A DNA stretch of 64,000 nt, from the NCBI RefSeq assembly GCF_017814435.1, contig NZ_JAGJCB010000016.1, forward strand, positions 1 through 64,000, read 5' to 3'. Below are positions 25,140-33,907 of this stretch, piece by piece. A program made the translations under genes and the position numbers. The notes under the pieces are model-generated. The model was not told the origin of the DNA. It saw nothing but the letters and a program-made list of their open reading frames with translations, and made no database searches. The DNA comes from Mariniflexile gromovii (lineage in GTDB: Bacteria; Bacteroidota; Bacteroidia; Flavobacteriales; Flavobacteriaceae). The number at the start of each line of letters is the position of its first letter. Positions within the stretch are counted from its first letter, which is position 1.

Positions 25140-25751
25140 TTAGCGTTTGTCTTGGGTGGTTTTGTCGAATGCAATGAGGTTTAGCATGGCTCGTAATCTG
25201 GAGCGTACTCGGTTGCCATACATGGTTTCGATTTCTGAAGCTGATAGGTTGGTAGTGATATGGGTTATGACTTTTCTTGAGATAAATAGATCATATCTTG
25301 AGAGAATTATTTCTGCCATTACGTTGCATTCATTTCCATAGTATTTTAAATTGCTTTCTACTCCCAAATCGTCAAAACAATAGTTTTTATATTGTGATTG
25401 GGAGTAACTACCTCGACTGTATTGATGGATTATATCGTATCCTTCTTTTATAAATTCAAAGCTTATATCTCGACAGGTTCGCATATAGAATTTATTTTCT
25501 TTTTGGGTTATATATTTCATTATTGTCATTAATGAGGTTTTACCTGAACCAACTGGACCAGAGAGAAGGATTCCTTTTGTTAGGTCTAATCCGAATTGAT
25601 TTGCTGTTGGCTCATCTTTTAAAAAGTAAGCGACAAGCTTTGTAATGTTTTCCATGTCTTCTGCGATGAAATGAAAGTTTGAGTCATAATCTTGTTTCGC
25701 TTTTTTTTCTAACCATGTTAGGATTTCTGGATAGTTGTATTGGGAGCTCAT
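25140..25751 (-). CDS. DnaC-like AAA+ ATPase (helicase-loader type)
   Basis: A 203 aa ATPase with Walker A GPVGSGKT (about 70-77), Walker B YCFDDLG, a sensor-1-like THITTNLS and an arginine-rich YGNRVRSRLRAM box. This layout matches DnaC/IstB-type helicase loaders found on plasmids, phages and islands, and lacks their extra N-terminal domain. It lies next to a wHTH replication-like protein on the same strand. Together they suggest a replication or maintenance module. No replicative helicase or initiator with a recognisable catalytic domain is nearby. Confidence 0.78.
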   Translation of the reverse strand: MSSQYNYPEILTWLEKKAKQDYDSNFHFIAEDMENITKLVAYFLKDEPTANQFGLDLTKGILLSGPVGSGKTSLMTIMKYITQKENKFYMRTCRDISFEFIKEGYDIIHQYSRGSYSQSQYKNYCFDDLGVESNLKYYGNECNVMAEIILSRYDLFISRKVITHITTNLSASEIETMYGNRVRSRLRAMLNLIAFDKTTQDKR

Positions 25752-25813
25752 TGTAAATAGTTGGTGGTTTATAGTTTACAAGTAGGTTATCTGTTATCAG
25801 ATTCTAAAACTAC

Positions 25814-25873
25814 ACTTCGACTGCGCTCAGTGTGACATTGCTTGAGATGCTGAAACAAGTTCAGCATGACAGA
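25814..25873. repeat. Dispersed repeats between the two replication-like genes
   Basis: ACTTCGACTGCGCTCAGTGT begins at 25814, and a second unit, GCTGAAACAAGTTCAGCATG, follows at about 25849. Both are small palindromic-type units without coding content. Confidence 0.65.
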
Positions 25874-25877
25874 AAGG

Positions 25878-26795
25878 TCAAAGTGGTTCTGCATAGTTTT
25901 TGTCTTCTGTAACTTGTAAGTGTTTCGCTTTTGGTTGTTCTCTTTGTTGAAGATTTTGCGGAAGATTTATTGTGAATTTGGCCGTATTTAGCATCCAGTT
26001 ACGAGCTGCTGCATTCCAATCTATCATTTTTGTTTTTCCACCAATGAGCCAGCCGTTGCTAGTGTAATAATTGTAAAATCGTTCTGCTTCAAATTCTGAA
26101 TATTCTTTTTGTTTGAAATACTCTTTGACTTGTTCGATAGTTGGTATTGATTTTGAATTATGCGACACTTCGACAAGCTCAGTGTGACAACTCTCTTTTT
26201 CTTTTTTTTTCGCGGAACTTTTTTTTATTTTCATTTCATTGGTGTCAGCGAATGTTTGAAGTATTTGCCGATTTTCATCGTCCAATGTTTCCAACATTTC
26301 TTTTTTTTCTGTTATTAAAAACTCTTCTTTATTTAAAATTTTAAAATTGTTGTCTATAGATATGTTTTTATTGTTTTTAGATGTTTTGTTATTATATATA
26401 TTGGGTTCATTGGCTTGTTCAGCATCGTTACTATTAGCTTGGTTATTTATTGGTAGGGTTTGGTCAATAATTGAACTGGTTTGATTTTTAAAAACAGCTT
26501 TTCTGTCTGACAGGTCATGCAGGATTACTTCGGAGCCGGCATACGGATTGTATGACGGCAAATAGTCTATAAATCCCATACTTTGTAGTTCTTTAATGTA
26601 CTTATGATATGTTGCTTTTGAAGCTATTCGACTGGCTTTCATCATTTCGTCTCTTGAAATGGAAATTGGATTTTTGAATCGATTAATGTTCCAACTTTGA
26701 AATAAGGCTATATACAAGCTAATATGTGTTGGGTAAATGGTTTCTTCAGAGGCTATGCGAATGAAGAAACCGGTTAGGTGTTTGATGTAGTTCAT
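25878..26795 (-). CDS. Winged-helix replication-type protein carrying a translated dispersed repeat
   Basis: A 305 aa protein. The N-terminal half (YIKHLTGFFIRIASEE, PISISRDEMMKASRIASKATYHKYIKELQSMGFI) is a winged helix like those of phage and plasmid replication proteins. The C-terminus (FYNYYTSNGWLIGGKTKMIDWNAAARNWM) matches the DnaD-like tail common in helicase-loading partners. In the low-complexity middle the peptide CHTELVEVSHNS is encoded by a dispersed repeat inserted in frame at 26167-26189. It partners the DnaC-like gene downstream. The repeat sits in a linker, so the protein is probably still functional. Confidence 0.72.
   Translation of the reverse strand: MNYIKHLTGFFIRIASEETIYPTHISLYIALFQSWNINRFKNPISISRDEMMKASRIASKATYHKYIKELQSMGFIDYLPSYNPYAGSEVILHDLSDRKAVFKNQTSSIIDQTLPINNQANSNDAEQANEPNIYNNKTSKNNKNISIDNNFKILNKEEFLITEKKEMLETLDDENRQILQTFADTNEMKIKKSSAKKKEKESCHTELVEVSHNSKSIPTIEQVKEYFKQKEYSEFEAERFYNYYTSNGWLIGGKTKMIDWNAAARNWMLNTAKFTINLPQNLQQREQPKAKHLQVTEDKNYAEPL
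26167..26189. repeat. Dispersed repeat inside a coding sequence
   Basis: ACTTCGACAAGCTCAGTGTG begins here. Read on the minus strand in the gene's frame it adds CHTELVEV-type residues without breaking the frame. Confidence 0.75.
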
Positions 26796-26797
26796 GA

Positions 26798-26945
26798 GAA
26801 TTACGAATTAAAAATTACGAATTACGAATAATGTGATTCCTCGACACTTCGACAAGCTCAGTGCAGGCAAGCTCGGAATGACATAGCAATATTTCAAAAG
26901 ATTGCTTCACTTCGGCTACGCTCTGTGCAAGCTCTCGCAATGAAG
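26798..26945. repeat. Cluster of short interspersed repeats
   Basis: It holds AATTACGAATTAAAAATTAC-type units (26799-26830), then ACTTCGACAAGCTCAGTGC (from 26845) with a partial second unit, then a CACTTCGGCTACGCTCTGTG variant (about 26909-26928). It fills the gap between two mobile-element genes. Confidence 0.6.
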
Positions 26946-26947
26946 GA

Positions 26948-27235
26948 TTACTTGAAGAGTGTAGGCAAAGCATTTATCTTGTTTCCATGCAAGAGTTTTT
27001 CGATGTCTGTATTGTCGTAATACATGATACCACCAACTTTAGTATAGGTTAGTGTACCATTAATTCGTAAATTTTGTAAAGTACCTGGAGAAATGTTTAA
27101 CAGCTTACGGACTTCTTTGGATTTGATCCACTGTTTAGTTTGTTGTGGTTTGGAGTGAATGATTTCTTTTAAATCATTTAAAAGAAGATTGCGGAATTCG
27201 TTGAGGTCTTCGATTGTGATAACTTGTACTGCCAT
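26948..27235 (-). CDS. Excisionase-like helix-turn-helix protein
   Basis: A 95 aa protein with the HTH_17/MerR-like fold usual for Bacteroidota island regulators: QWIKSKEVRKLLNISPGTLQNLRINGTLTYTKVGGIMYYDNTDIEKLL. Such proteins sit beside RteC in conjugative and mobilisable elements and bind attachment or promoter regions. RteC lies immediately upstream on the same strand. A role in excision or regulation is inferred from family and context. Confidence 0.78.
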   Translation of the reverse strand: MAVQVITIEDLNEFRNLLLNDLKEIIHSKPQQTKQWIKSKEVRKLLNISPGTLQNLRINGTLTYTKVGGIMYYDNTDIEKLLHGNKINALPTLFK

Positions 27236-27324
27236 AACTGTTATTTTAGATTGTTATGGTACAAAATTGTGAAGATTGATTTGTTTTATTTCACAACGGG
27301 GTTCGTGTTGTGAACGATTTTTAT

Positions 27325-28173
27325 TTAAATGACCTCATCTGAATTTTCCATTCTTTTTAATAGGGCTTCATTTAAAGTCGTTAAAAACTTTGTCTTATCG
27401 CTTTTTCTTGCTCGAATTTCAAGGAAAGCACGACGGTATTGCCCTAAATCTATTTCAAAAATATGTTCAAAATATTCAGCAATATCCTTTAAATCGGATG
27501 CTCCATTATTAAAAACACCTTCTGTATGTAACGCATACATTAACTCAATGAGTGCCACTTTTGAACCGGTCCATGTCATTTTTATGTTCGGTTTGCGTTG
27601 TGATTTTTCAGCGCCATCTTTGTTGTCAATCAAGATTAATTGGTTTTCTAAATAAAGTTGAATTAAATCATTAGCTAGGATTTTAGCGACTTTGAAGTCG
27701 TGTGAGGTTGAAAACTTTGTGTCTGATTCAAAGTAATGATTGTCTAGCGACATTTTTATGTCGAATTTACCACGAAGAAAATATTTGTAATCTAAATAAG
27801 TGCTACCGGAACGGTAGTATTTATAAAATTCGAGTTCATTGTCAAAAAAGGCTTTTAGCTTACCGAGTTCGTTGTTGTAGTATTTTTTTAATATTCTGTT
27901 ACCACCATTTGGCTTTTTCATTTCAATTTTAAAGATGGTATTGTAGTAAATTAATTTTGAAACAAATTGAGGTTTTGTTTCTTTAAAAAATTGAATTTCT
28001 TCTCCTTCACTTTTAAAACTATTTTTATTGATTGTTAATTTTAAAGCTTGAATTGTTTTGAGAATAATATCAATAGCACTTTCACAACGTGTTAACTGAT
28101 TATCAATCTCTAAATTGATAAAGTTGAGTTGTTCATTGAGTTCATTAAGAAGTTTATTGATTTTTGATTGCAA
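27325..28173 (-). CDS. RteC-family protein
   Basis: A 282 aa protein with the RteC layout. It has a coiled N-terminus (LNELNEQLNFINLEIDNQL), a central FFDNELEFYKYYRSGSTYLDYKYFLRG block, and a C-terminal winged-helix-like region (MTWTGSKVALIELMYALHTEGVFNNGA, FEIDLGQYRRAFLEIRARKS). In CTnDOT, RteC activates excision genes in response to RteAB. Here RteA/RteB and tetQ are absent. It is next to an excisionase-like HTH gene, which supports a mobile-element core. Confidence 0.85.
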   Translation of the reverse strand: MQSKINKLLNELNEQLNFINLEIDNQLTRCESAIDIILKTIQALKLTINKNSFKSEGEEIQFFKETKPQFVSKLIYYNTIFKIEMKKPNGGNRILKKYYNNELGKLKAFFDNELEFYKYYRSGSTYLDYKYFLRGKFDIKMSLDNHYFESDTKFSTSHDFKVAKILANDLIQLYLENQLILIDNKDGAEKSQRKPNIKMTWTGSKVALIELMYALHTEGVFNNGASDLKDIAEYFEHIFEIDLGQYRRAFLEIRARKSDKTKFLTTLNEALLKRMENSDEVI

Positions 28174-28319
28174 TTTTTTTTTAAAATTATTGTCTTAATT
28201 AATTGTTACTTTTGAATAAGGATCCCTTTGAATAAGTACTTTGAAAATTTGTATTGTATTTTTGCGTTGTATATTGGATAAGAAAAATAGAAATAGGATA
28301 TATTTTCACTTTTACATAT

Positions 28320-29291
28320 CTATTTTATTTGCTTGTTGTTGAAGTATTTTATAGCATCCTTAATAGCATAATCTACGGATGTATATTTCAATTTTAATTC
28401 TAAAATAGATTTTTTGTTATCATAAAAATTGTCAATACAAAGTATTTTCATATTTATACTACTTATGTTTGTTTTAATTTTGCAAAGCCTTAAAATATCT
28501 CCTAAATATCCTATTCCAATTAGTATTTTTCTTGGTATTTTTATCATTAAAGAATTTTGATTTTCTAAATGATTCAATTTTTTAAAGAAATCTTTAAAAC
28601 TTAAATTTTCATTTGCTATAAGATATTTTTCTCCACTTTTTCCATTATGTAGACTCGAAATAATACCTTTTGAAACATCCTTTACATACACAAAATTCTT
28701 CCCACCTGGGGGGAAAAATATTATTTTCTTTTTCCACCCCATGAAAATGATTTTTCCAGAACTTGGTTTTGTATCAAATGGTCCTAACATGAAAGTGGGA
28801 TTAATAATTATTAGTTTGATATTGTCCTTTTTTTTCAATAGATCATTTTCCGCATCTAATTTGCTTTTAGCATAAAAAGAAAATTTGAATGGTGATTTTA
28901 TCTCCTTTATTTCGGTTCCCAAATCATTTATTGTACCATACCCTAAAGTATTGGCAGTACTTACAAAAACAAATGTTTTTACTTTACACTGAATTGAAGA
29001 AGTAAGAATTTGATTAGTTAAATTACAATTGATTTTCCAATAATCCATATAATTTGTGATATTTTGACTTGTTTCAGCAGCAATATGAATAACTGTATCA
29101 ACTCCTTTTAGAATTGGTGTTAAATCATCAAATAAATTCCCTTCTATTAGTTCTAAATTAGGATGATTTTGTCCTTGAAATTTTGATTTGTCTCGTAGAA
29201 ATCCTTTTACAACATAACCGTTTTCTAATAAATCAACGGATAGATTTGTGCCTAACAATCCATTTACACCTGTCACAAATATTTTTTCCAT
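28320..29291 (-). CDS. NAD(P)-dependent epimerase/dehydratase-type SDR
   Basis: Extended short-chain dehydrogenase. The start MEKIFVTGVNGLLGTNL was chosen; the frame's earlier Met lies inside the upstream gene. The nucleotide-binding motif is TGVNGLLG (TGxxGxxG). The catalytic Tyr-Lys pair is FYAKSKLDAE (YxxxK), and FVSTANTLGYG holds the Ser. Its start lies 1 base past the stop of the next SDR, so the two are coupled. Likely substrates are sugar or ketone/aldehyde compounds; none can be assigned. Confidence 0.85.
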   Translation of the reverse strand: MEKIFVTGVNGLLGTNLSVDLLENGYVVKGFLRDKSKFQGQNHPNLELIEGNLFDDLTPILKGVDTVIHIAAETSQNITNYMDYWKINCNLTNQILTSSIQCKVKTFVFVSTANTLGYGTINDLGTEIKEIKSPFKFSFYAKSKLDAENDLLKKKDNIKLIIINPTFMLGPFDTKPSSGKIIFMGWKKKIIFFPPGGKNFVYVKDVSKGIISSLHNGKSGEKYLIANENLSFKDFFKKLNHLENQNSLMIKIPRKILIGIGYLGDILRLCKIKTNISSINMKILCIDNFYDNKKSILELKLKYTSVDYAIKDAIKYFNNKQIK

Positions 29292-29292
29292 A

Positions 29293-30084
29293 TTAAATTT
29301 CTCTTTTAATTGCATTAGTCATTAAGGGTAATCTTATCCAAATTGGTAAAATTTTTAGAATAGCATAACTTAAAGGATTTACTATAATTACACTATTATT
29401 TTTAAATAATTGTTGAAGCGATAATTTCGCTACTCTTTTAGGGTCTAACAATGTTAATTTTCCTAAAATGCCCTGTTTTTCAATTCTAGCTTTTACCTCA
29501 TTATTAGTTTTCATTGCTCCAGGATTTACAACACTTACGGATACATTTGAATCTTTGAGTTCTTCGGATAATCCACGCGAAAAAGAATAAATAAAACTTT
29601 TGGAAGCAGGATAAACAGTTTTATATCCAATAGGCGAAAAAGCAGCCATACTAGAAACATTTAAAATATATGATTGCTTATGTTGCATCAGATTTGGTAA
29701 CAACTGATGGGTTAGAATTGATGTTGCAACTACATTTAGTTGTATAATAGAATTGATGTAATTTACATCTGCCTCGATAAATTTTTTGCTTCCACCAACT
29801 CCGGCATTATTGATTAAAATGTCAATATTGAAGTTTTTATTTAGCCAATTGGTTAGTGTTACTACATTATTATATAGGGTCAAATCAGTTTCGTAGTAGT
29901 ACGTTTTTACACCATATTTTAAGGCTATTTCATCTGATAAAAATGAAATGTTTTCATTAGGTAAGCTTACCATAATGATGTTCATTTTTCTTAAAGCCAA
30001 TTCATTAACGAATGCTTTTCCTAGTCCTTGACTTGCTCCTGTTATTAATACAAATTTCTCTTCTGCTTTTTTTTCTAATTCCAT
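29293..30084 (-). CDS. Classical short-chain dehydrogenase/reductase
   Basis: A 263 aa oxidoreductase with LITGASQGLGKA (cofactor loop), LINNAGVGG, NVSSMAAF (catalytic Ser) and YPASKSFIYSFS (YxxxK), followed by VNPGAMKT. The C-terminal hydrophobic stretch (LSYAILKILPIWIRLPLM) suggests membrane association, as in the DltE-like/YqjQ-type SDRs. It is transcribed with the epimerase-like gene and lies downstream of a membrane-anchored AraC regulator, which may control both. Confidence 0.85.
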   Translation of the reverse strand: MELEKKAEEKFVLITGASQGLGKAFVNELALRKMNIIMVSLPNENISFLSDEIALKYGVKTYYYETDLTLYNNVVTLTNWLNKNFNIDILINNAGVGGSKKFIEADVNYINSIIQLNVVATSILTHQLLPNLMQHKQSYILNVSSMAAFSPIGYKTVYPASKSFIYSFSRGLSEELKDSNVSVSVVNPGAMKTNNEVKARIEKQGILGKLTLLDPKRVAKLSLQQLFKNNSVIIVNPLSYAILKILPIWIRLPLMTNAIKREI

Positions 30085-30219
30085 AAAATTAATTTTTATA
30101 GAGCAAAAATACAGGGAGCGTAAGGTTCAGTTGTGCCGATTTATAAATATGAACCTATATTAGGGTGTTATTTTAATTTACTGATAATCAGTCATTAAAT
30201 TATATTTTAAAGGTTGAGT

Positions 30220-31326
30220 TTATAAAGTCGAACAACTTTTCTTAAAGTCTGATGGTGTTTGATTTGTAAATTTCTTAAAAGTGGTATTAAAAGTAGTTTT
30301 AGAATTGAAACCAGCCTCGAATGCAACAGCTATTAAGGAGTATTGATCCATTTTTGCGTTGAGTAGTAATGATTTTGCTTCTTCAACTCTATATTTATTT
30401 ATAAAATTATAAAAATTCATATTGAAACCCGAGTTAATGATGTAGGATAACTTGTGAGGGGATGTTTCAAACAATTCGGCAAGATTTAGTAAGTTAAGAT
30501 TAGAGTTAAGATATGGCTTTTTATTTTGCATTAATTGTGAAAGTTCGGACTTAAATATAATCAGTTCTTCATCCGATACAATTTTTTTTAGGGATCCGTC
30601 AATCTCTGATTCTGTATTTAAAGATATAATTTCTTTGATTTTTTCTTCTTTGAAAGGATAAATTTCCTTTTGTCTCATACAATGGAAAGCACTATAGAAA
30701 ATTGCAATAAGTATTATCACATTTAAAGCAAGGTTTAATCGTTCAAAATTAAAAAAAACATTGTACAAAATAATAATTGAAACACATACAAGAAGCCCTA
30801 CCGCTATTCTTTCAAGCCAAGTTAAATCAATTTCATTTGTTTGAGACGAATAAAGCATAACGAATTTCTTATGCTTTCTAATCATAAAATAAGAAGCAGT
30901 GATATAAAAGAAGGTCTGACCTAGCATTAAAACTAAAAGGATGTAGTTTATTATTTGGTAATGTGATATGCTGAAAGCATACAGTAAAGCAATATAAATG
31001 ATGGGTAGGATAAAGTGTGGAAATATTATTTTTTTTAATTGTAACTTAGGATTAGAATAAAACAACACAATGAAATAAAACAAAATAGGTGTAAAATACT
31101 GAAATCCTCTAAAAAAAATCCGCCATTTTTGATTTAACTCAATGTCAGATATAAGCAATATGATTTCATCTATCCAGAAAGAAGCCCATAACAAAAATAA
31201 TATACCGAATAACCTATTGGCAATTTTATTTGCCCTCATTGGATTTGAGATACTTAAAAACGAAAGAAGTATAAGTGAGCTAAAGTTTACAATTACAAAT
31301 AAATAATTTAAATTATTGGATACCAT
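30220..31326 (-). CDS. Membrane-anchored AraC-family regulator
   Basis: A 368 aa protein with an N-terminal half made of about seven hydrophobic helices (residues 8-225) and a C-terminal AraC HTH (about 265-365: LNLLNLAELFETSPHKLSYIINSGFNMNFYNFINKYRVEEA, then FEAGFNSKTTFNTTFKKFTNQTPSDF). This architecture is frequent in Bacteroidota and probably senses a membrane-linked signal. The two SDR genes lie 136 bases downstream on the same strand and are likely targets. Confidence 0.88.
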   Translation of the reverse strand: MVSNNLNYLFVIVNFSSLILLSFLSISNPMRANKIANRLFGILFLLWASFWIDEIILLISDIELNQKWRIFFRGFQYFTPILFYFIVLFYSNPKLQLKKIIFPHFILPIIYIALLYAFSISHYQIINYILLVLMLGQTFFYITASYFMIRKHKKFVMLYSSQTNEIDLTWLERIAVGLLVCVSIIILYNVFFNFERLNLALNVIILIAIFYSAFHCMRQKEIYPFKEEKIKEIISLNTESEIDGSLKKIVSDEELIIFKSELSQLMQNKKPYLNSNLNLLNLAELFETSPHKLSYIINSGFNMNFYNFINKYRVEEAKSLLLNAKMDQYSLIAVAFEAGFNSKTTFNTTFKKFTNQTPSDFKKSCSTL

Positions 31327-31692
31327 ATTTATGTATTTGCTTCATTAAGTTTAAATGTTTTTTGTAGTTGTTGTATTAATTTAAATACAAACGTAAATAT
31401 TTGAAGAAAATTATTTAACCTAAACTATAAATTATTCTATAGATCAAACTTGAAAAGATTATTTAAACAGTGCTATTATCTAATAAGCAAACTTGATTGT
31501 TATTTTAGTTATTTCTCTAATACATTTGAGTGATTTTTTAAGTATTGTGTATTTGGTTTAAATATTTGCCCGTTCTGAAAAATAGTTTGATTTTAATAAA
31601 ATAGTTTCGTGTGATAATCGGAATGTTAATAAGGATATTGAAAAATATTGGAGGAAGTCAACTCAACAAAAATTACCTCCCTCCATTATTTT
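31327..31692. other. AT-rich intergenic region
   Basis: I see no gene, RNA or clear repeat. It separates the membrane AraC gene from the MerR gene, both on the minus strand. Confidence 0.4.
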
Positions 31693-32463
31693 TTAATCTA
31701 ACTGTGAATTTGCAAAAAAGCGAATTGCTTCAGAAAGAAATTTAGCAAATTCAGGTTGTGGTTCACCATCTATAAATGTAAACCTAGGATCTTCAACATA
31801 AAGTTTGCCTAATCCTCGATACTCTTTTTTTTGGGCATCTGAAGAACCATCTGTTCCCCAAAATTTTCTAATATTGGAGTAGTGGCGTGCAATTTCTAAT
31901 TGAACCTCTTCAGTTTCTGGACTGTTTGAAGATAGTCTGAACAAGTTTTTAAATATGTCTTGTTGCTCCTTTTTCAGTTGTTCAAGTTGTTCTTTTGAAA
32001 GTTTTTTTAAATACTTCTCACTTGTTTTAATGGTGTTGTTACCATATTTTTCAATGGCTTCATTACGGATTTCATTCCTTTCTTCTTTGGAGAATCCTTC
32101 ATACAATTCATTGTCTGTAATCATTGTTTTGTTTTTTAAATTAGACATTGTTTTTTCAATTGTATTCAGCATTGAAGAAATTTGCTGTTGTTTGGATTTA
32201 AGGGCCCATTTGTGATTTTCAAGCGCTTGAATCAAATCAAAATTAGGATCTTCCAAAATGCCGATAATTTCTTGCAGGGTGAATTCGAGTTCTTTATAGA
32301 AAAGAATTTGCTGCAATTTCAACAATTCGTTCTCCCCATACAGTCTGTACTTGGCCTCGGTACGGATTGCTGGTTTTAGTAACCCAATATCATCATAGTG
32401 ATGTAGTGTACGAACGCTTACACCAGCTAATTTTGATAAATCTTTCACTGAATACTTTTTCAT
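31693..32463 (-). CDS. MerR-family regulator with TipAS-like effector domain
   Basis: A 256 aa regulator. Residues 1-70 form the MerR winged helix (YSVKDLSKLAGVSVRTLHHYDDIGLLKPAIRTEAKYRLYG). A dimerisation coil follows. The C-terminus (LYEGFSKEERNEIRNEAIEKYG, IARHYSNIRKFWG, FIDGEPQPEFAKFLSEAI) matches the TipAS drug-binding fold. Its own promoter and that of the SRPBCC/DinB gene carry the same inverted repeat in an over-long spacer, the classic MerR arrangement, so both units are probably activated on ligand binding. Confidence 0.9.
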   Translation of the reverse strand: MKKYSVKDLSKLAGVSVRTLHHYDDIGLLKPAIRTEAKYRLYGENELLKLQQILFYKELEFTLQEIIGILEDPNFDLIQALENHKWALKSKQQQISSMLNTIEKTMSNLKNKTMITDNELYEGFSKEERNEIRNEAIEKYGNNTIKTSEKYLKKLSKEQLEQLKKEQQDIFKNLFRLSSNSPETEEVQLEIARHYSNIRKFWGTDGSSDAQKKEYRGLGKLYVEDPRFTFIDGEPQPEFAKFLSEAIRFFANSQLD

Positions 32464-32499
32464 TTAATAATTAATTAAAATGACAATGCAAAGAAAAGA

Positions 32500-32540
32500 T
32501 ATGACGTTGCGTAAGAGTCAAATGTTTTTATGATTATTTT
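32500..32540 (-). promoter_or_regulatory. MerR-type promoter in front of merR/tipA-like gene
   Basis: On the minus strand TTGACTCTTACGCAACGTCA is an imperfect dyad beginning with the TTG element. 22 bases separate TTG from TTTCTTTG, which sits where the -7 box should be. About 41 bases are shared with 33919-33959. The spacer is longer than the usual 19 or so, as in MerR-activated promoters. Confidence 0.7.
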
Positions 32541-32571
32541 ATTCCTTCAAACAAACTAAAATTAAATTTGC

Positions 32572-32873
32572 TCATATCTTGCTCCCCTGAATCAGTATTG
32601 TTTCCTTTATTGATATTTCCTTTAAGTGTAAAATCTTGTTTTTTTTTTATCTATTTTAAAGCTGTCAAAATCTTTCTGACTGGCAAATTCTACGATATGA
32701 ATTTCGTATGGCGTTTCAATATTGCTTTCAATCACATTTGTATCCGTAGGACGTAACCGAAGCAACAACCGTCCATTGTATTTAGAGATTAATGGTATGG
32801 CTACATTTTCGAATTGATGAAATGCAGCTTCCTCATTGGTATTAATATAAATAATTTGAGTTAGGTAGATCAT
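32572..32873 (-). pseudogene. DUF1330-like protein with a poly-A frameshift
   Basis: The first 80 residues (MIYLTQIIYINTNEEAAFHQFE, ISKYNGRLLLRLRP, PYEIHIVEFASQKDFDSF) match DUF1330. The frame ends early after a run of ten A (T on the plus strand, 32639-32648). Shifting one base there restores KILHLKEISIKETILIQGSKI and a stop at 32572, giving about 100 aa, the usual length. It may be a true mutation, a slippage-controlled gene or a sequencing error. It lies downstream of the SRPBCC/DinB gene in the same unit. Confidence 0.7.
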
Positions 32874-32878
32874 TTTTG

Positions 32879-33796
32879 TTATAGTTTTTTAACTAATTGA
32901 TCAATTTGATTTACATGTCGTGAAATATGAAAGACAGAAAAATTTAACCATTCATAAACACTCATTAAACCAAAAGGAGGAAGCTCAAAAGCTCCACATT
33001 TTTTATACATATCAAGGGTTTGAATGCAATCGTTTATTTCCGACTGTATTTTAGCAAGTTGTGTTTTATGGTTTTCTTTATCATACTTTTTAGATGATGG
33101 TATTAAAAAATCAGGAGATTTTTGTTTGTCTTTTTCGTTTAACATCATAGCCCTTATGTTTGGAATATGAATGTCATAGGAAGTAGGAGAATCAAGAGGT
33201 TTTTCTGTTAAAAATTGTTTTAAATCAGAATTGCCCATTATTATGTGTTCTATAACTTGTGCAATGTTCCATCCATTAGGTACGGGTTTGTTGTATAATT
33301 CATGAGAAATTGAGTCAACCATAGAAATCAGTTTATCACAAACCTTGTTATTTAAAGTAGTTAAATAAAGCTCTTCCGATTTGCTTTTAATAATGCTAAA
33401 AGTATGGTTCCAAAGTTCTACTGTATCATTATAATGTTTTTCATCTCTAAAACCTTCTTGAAAAATTGTGAGTTCACAACTGAAATTGTCCAATGAATTA
33501 ATTTTATATGATATGTTACAATACTCTTCGGGGATATCTGGGGCATTCCAAAAGGAGCTCCAATAAGAAAATTTTAAAAAACTATTTTTTTCGATAATCT
33601 GAACCATTCCTTTATCTGAATATTCCACATTTTCCCAAGTGCCATTAAATTGAATATTGGTGCCAGGTTTCCACGAGGTTTTAAGTTTTGCATCCCAAGC
33701 GGTTTGGTATAAATCATCCGACAATAATATTTCCCAAACAGATTCTTTAGAAGCGTGAATTTTTGTAGTAGTTGAAAATGTTATTTTTTTATTCAT
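32879..33796 (-). CDS. SRPBCC-DinB fusion protein
   Basis: A 305 aa two-domain protein. Residues 1-140 look like an AHSA1/SRPBCC ligand-binding fold (STTTKIHASKESVWEILLSDD, WKPGTNIQFNGTWENVEYSDKG). Residues 150-305 form a DinB-like four-helix domain (NGWNIAQVIEHIIMGN, YEWLNFSVFHISRHVNQIDQL) with three possible metal-binding histidines. DinB-like enzymes include thiol transferases and hydrolases. It is driven by a MerR-type promoter copy, so it likely handles a toxic compound sensed by the TipAS-like regulator. Confidence 0.82.
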   Translation of the reverse strand: MNKKITFSTTTKIHASKESVWEILLSDDLYQTAWDAKLKTSWKPGTNIQFNGTWENVEYSDKGMVQIIEKNSFLKFSYWSSFWNAPDIPEEYCNISYKINSLDNFSCELTIFQEGFRDEKHYNDTVELWNHTFSIIKSKSEELYLTTLNNKVCDKLISMVDSISHELYNKPVPNGWNIAQVIEHIIMGNSDLKQFLTEKPLDSPTSYDIHIPNIRAMMLNEKDKQKSPDFLIPSSKKYDKENHKTQLAKIQSEINDCIQTLDMYKKCGAFELPPFGLMSVYEWLNFSVFHISRHVNQIDQLVKKL

Positions 33797-33907
33797 GACT
33801 TTGATTTGTAAAAAGAGATAACAGTGTTGTTAAAAATGAATTGTTATTTATAAGTATTCGATAATAGAGAGCAATAAACACTTTCCATTATTTTTTTTGC
33901 GTAGATG

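Noticed and set aside
24961-26945. Repeats considered as a CRISPR array
   Set aside because: The units are irregularly spaced and of unequal length, lie in gene gaps or genes, and no cas gene is present.
27329-27932. Two plus-strand frames opposite rteC
   Set aside because: They are antisense shadows of a well-supported RteC gene.
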